From Apteryx mantelli (Eukaryota; Chordata; Aves; Apterygiformes; Apterygidae), in NCBI RefSeq assembly GCF_036417845.1, contig NC_089980.1:54868501-54932500 (forward strand): DNA of 64,000 bases, given 5' to 3'. The translations under genes and the position numbers were made by a program. The stretch's first letter is position 1. Every line of letters starts with the position of its first letter. The notes below the pieces were generated by a model. The model made no database searches and had not been told where the DNA came from. It was given only the letters and a program-made list of their open reading frames with translations. Shown piece by piece: positions 60,712-64,000 of this stretch.

Positions 60712-63700
60712 AACTATTGCCTCTGGAATTGCTGATCTTCTCTGAGAAGCCTGTAACTGAGATCAATATAAAAGCAATGGCGTCAGACTCTAAGCCTGTG
60801 TCACATAGGTTAGATTGAATGATTTAACAGTCCTTGAAGGCCTTAAAATCTATGAGTCTCCAGGCTTCCTTTCCAAGTGCTGCTGGAATATCTGTGACTT
60901 TATGTTCTACATTTCTATTAATGCAAGATCCATGAAATTCAGTGTTAAAATTGAGATTACACTTTTTTATTTTTGCAAACTGCAAATACATGAGATATGG
61001 CCAAAAAAAAATTCTTTCTGTGATGAGGTTTGGTTTTCAAAACTTAGTATAACTGAGGTCACAAAACTAAAACAGATGACTTCAGTTTAGCATGTGACTC
61101 AGTCATTCAGTTTTTTGAATGAACTTATACTGATAGCAAGAAAGATTTGAGTGGTTTCTTGGACAATGTGCTGGAAGTACTCCAGCTAAAGGATGAATGC
61201 AGATTTTGAGTACTGGACTACATTATACAAGAGACAATGAATTCGTCTATGATGAGGGAGAAAGTTATTTTTAAAAAAGCGTTATGTATGCTTTAGTTTA
61301 TGTTCTTGTGCATAAGTAGTCTGAAAAAAATGGACATCACAACCAGATACTTAGTTTTCCTTTCTTTGATTCAGAGGGAGAAGTGCTCCATTTCCAGCCT
61401 TCCCTAAATAATTTCCAGGTATGAAATGTATCCAGTCACAAATAAGTACACATTCTGTCAGAAGAAATGACCGTGGGCTTTGCAAGTACCAGTTGGTATA
61501 TTTTTACAATAATCTGTCACAGAGAGAAATCTTATTACCACCCTTTTACAAATCTTCTCTTTGCTCAACAAAGTGTTTAAACATAAAAGTATGTTCAGTG
61601 GTGTCAGCAGTATGATTTTGCATTTAAAATTAAACAAGTTTGAGTAGTTTGCTAAAATGTTTCCTGTATGTTTTGACTAGTATCACAGAATAACTTATGG
61701 AAAGAGCCATAAATAGAGCCCTAGACTTCTAACTCCTAGTCAGAAACTTTGATTTGGAAACTGTTTTTTCCTTTCCTTACAGTACTTGTAAAAAAACAAA
61801 TATCCACCTACAAACAGATAAATATGTCCTTAACCTTTTTATATAATTTTTGTATTTGTTTCCCAAATGTGAGCTGCTGAACCTGTTAGGGATGCCAAAT
61901 ATTTTCAGCCTCCAAAACGAACATTCCCCCACTGAGCTTAATGCAAATGAGCACTGAAAATGCTCAGTAGATCCCATGTTGTTGCTCTGGGTTCCAAAAA
62001 TACCTTTTACTAGTTTCAGAACAGATTTATTATCCAAAGACCTGATTTTATTGCACCTTTGCTACATAGTTTCTCATACTTTCACAAAGGTACTGCTGTT
62101 TTAAGTTATAACAGGAATAGAATCTATCACTACAGCACTGACTTTTAAACATTTAAGACTATCCTTATTTCTCAGGCTGTAATATTATCATTTTTATTTT
62201 ATTCACAGTACTGTGCTCCCTGTATGTCAACTGGAATTCAATCTGTTGTATTTATGTACTTTCAAAGATAGTCCAGATCTCAAAGCTTTTACCCTGTTTG
62301 GATACAATCCTTATTTTGAAGTAAAACATAATGAAGTTGATAGGAGTTTTAGCTGAGGAGCAAGTGAATACAACTAAAACGACAATTCAGTGTTTGGCCT
62401 GTAGTGGTTCAGCCCAGATCATAAAAGTTGTTCAGGCAACTAGTTCATTTCAGTAGGAGATAAGAGCCAAACAATCTTTGAGGCTTGGGCCTATGTTCCT
62501 TTCACTTATTTAGGTGAAATGAAATGCAAAACACTTCTTGAGGGCTTAACAAATAGCAAATGTTTGAATGATTTCAGCGTGAAAAGAATTTATTACAAAG
62601 AGACGTGTATTTGTGTTTCAATAGAATTGTGCCCTGTCCCTGTTCCATCCATACGTGTCCCGTGAAATTCAGGTTATCTCCACTGTGATACATGCTGACT
62701 TTTGCAGCGACAGAGTCTGCAGGGACTTGAGGTGGGAAGCTAGGGAGGGAGCCCCTCTCCTGCCCAATGTCCTGAAGAACGGCAGCCCCAAGGGCCCCAG
62801 GTGCTGCCTCCACTGTGATCCCCCTCCTCCCAACTGCACTACCCTGCGAGGGCCCCAGGCATCAGCAGCCTTCCCCGGCCCTCCATTTTTCAGGAGCTGC
62901 GGCAGGGTTCCTGGCCAACATCAAGGTCTGATCTCACTAGGCATGGGGCATCCCTGAAACACAGGATTCGCAGATCCTGAAAAGATCAAGAAACACAACT
63001 GGGAAGAGGAACTGAATGGATGAAAGCCCCAACAGGGCAAAAAAAAAGATACCCATAGAATTGAAATTGATTGCAAAAAGTTTGAAAGGCCACAGAAAAC
63101 AATCTGGGCGCTTGATATCTCTCCATATGTTCAAAACTCCCACAGACGAAGCCATGGGTCCCACAGGATGGAGTGAAGAGATGAAAGAAAGCAATTCATG
63201 AAACTACTACAGCTGGCTGTGGGGCTCCCATTGGGAGAAAGAGCTTCATTCAGCTGTGGCCTGATAATGGTTATGATGATTAAAGCTGAGCAAATAATTC
63301 CCATATATTTTTTTACTCTAATCTGGGTTTTGCCTGTTTTTCTCATCATAAGAACGTCCACACACAGACCACAGCTTCCCTTAGCACATTAATTAGTCGG
63401 ATGTGTTTATATAGCCATTACTTGCATTGTTGATGAACATTTAAAATTCAATTTGTCTTGCTTATCTGGTACTCCTGAAAAGATAACAGGGAGAAATTTA
63501 CTCTTTTTATAACAATACGCTAGTTAATCTGATATAGCTGTATAACGAAAATTTGAAGAAACTAGAGCAACAGAAAAAAAATCTATTACAACATACTCCA
63601 GTATTTGCGCCAGTTCTTGAACATTATTGGCTGTTCTTTGATTGGTAGCTGGTTCTACATTTTCACTCAGGAGCTAATTGGCTTCGTATCAGCCAAAAGA

Positions 63701-64000
63701 CTATAAGAAAACAATAATTTCTCCCCACTTCCTACAAAACATACTATTTCTATTACTATCTCCTGCAACAGGAATTATAAGCTAATCAACACTGATATCA
63801 TTCAATGTATCTAGGGTTTACTGCTGTTAATATTCCTGTTTACTTTGTATTTCATTAGGTTTACTTATGTCACAGTAATTAATTGCATTTCTCCATAGCA
63901 ATATTATTTTCTTAAAATCACTTCAGTCTCCTTTTCATGAATGTTAACACTGATGTACTGGAAGTGGGACACAGGGGTGGTCTGATATTCATTGAATTAA
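60712..64000. other. Intergenic, no gene seen
   Basis: AT-rich sequence after CR1 copy 3. The only compositional change is a moderately GC-rich patch at about 62,720-62,945, open on both strands (minus 62574-62813, plus 62655-62957), without identifiable protein family. There is no splice-supported gene. Confidence 0.55.

Overview
This is a vertebrate nuclear window, most likely from a bird. It holds one large multi-exon gene on the minus strand whose spliced product matches thrombospondin-2 (THBS2). It also holds several CR1-type LINE copies that end in short ATTCTGTG-like 3' repeats, the typical avian LINE signature. Background DNA is AT-rich and gene-poor. No bacterial, CRISPR, tRNA or rRNA features were seen.

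Layout. 1-20,370 is intergenic sequence downstream of THBS2. It contains a sharp GC-rich island (1,328-1,716), two long 5'-truncated CR1 copies on the plus strand (about 5,808-8,075 and 11,490-13,343), a short antisense CR1 tail (9,799-9,887), a possible older CR1 tail (5,546-5,595) and microsatellites. 20,370-55,570 is THBS2 on the minus strand. Its 21 coding exons were placed one by one from GT/AG boundaries and phase continuity. They sum to 3,537 nt including the stop, i.e. 1,178 codons with no frame break. A strong CpG island (about 55,150-56,180) covers the likely promoter and a non-coding first exon. 56,200-64,000 is intergenic upstream sequence with a third CR1 copy (about 59,697-60,705).

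THBS2 product. The domain order read from the exons is: signal peptide, N-terminal laminin-G-like (TSPN) domain, cysteine-containing coiled coil for trimerisation, VWC domain, three type-1 repeats, three EGF-like modules, calcium-binding type-3 repeats with an RGD, and the lectin-like C-terminal domain ending CRDA. The linker before the second type-1 repeat reads HRIRQDGG and lacks the KRFK motif of THBS1, which supports THBS2.

Most unusual signals. (1) The three long CR1 copies share the same internal stop codons. (2) The middle copy looks chimeric: near-identical to the first copy over one block, then near-identical to the third copy over the adjoining block, with about 5-10% divergence outside. 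This suggests gene conversion or template switching. (3) A GGCCCC hexanucleotide tract lies in the THBS2 CpG island. (4) A compound UA/GA/UG repeat, in THBS2 sense, lies shortly upstream of a terminal exon that encodes only the last two residues.
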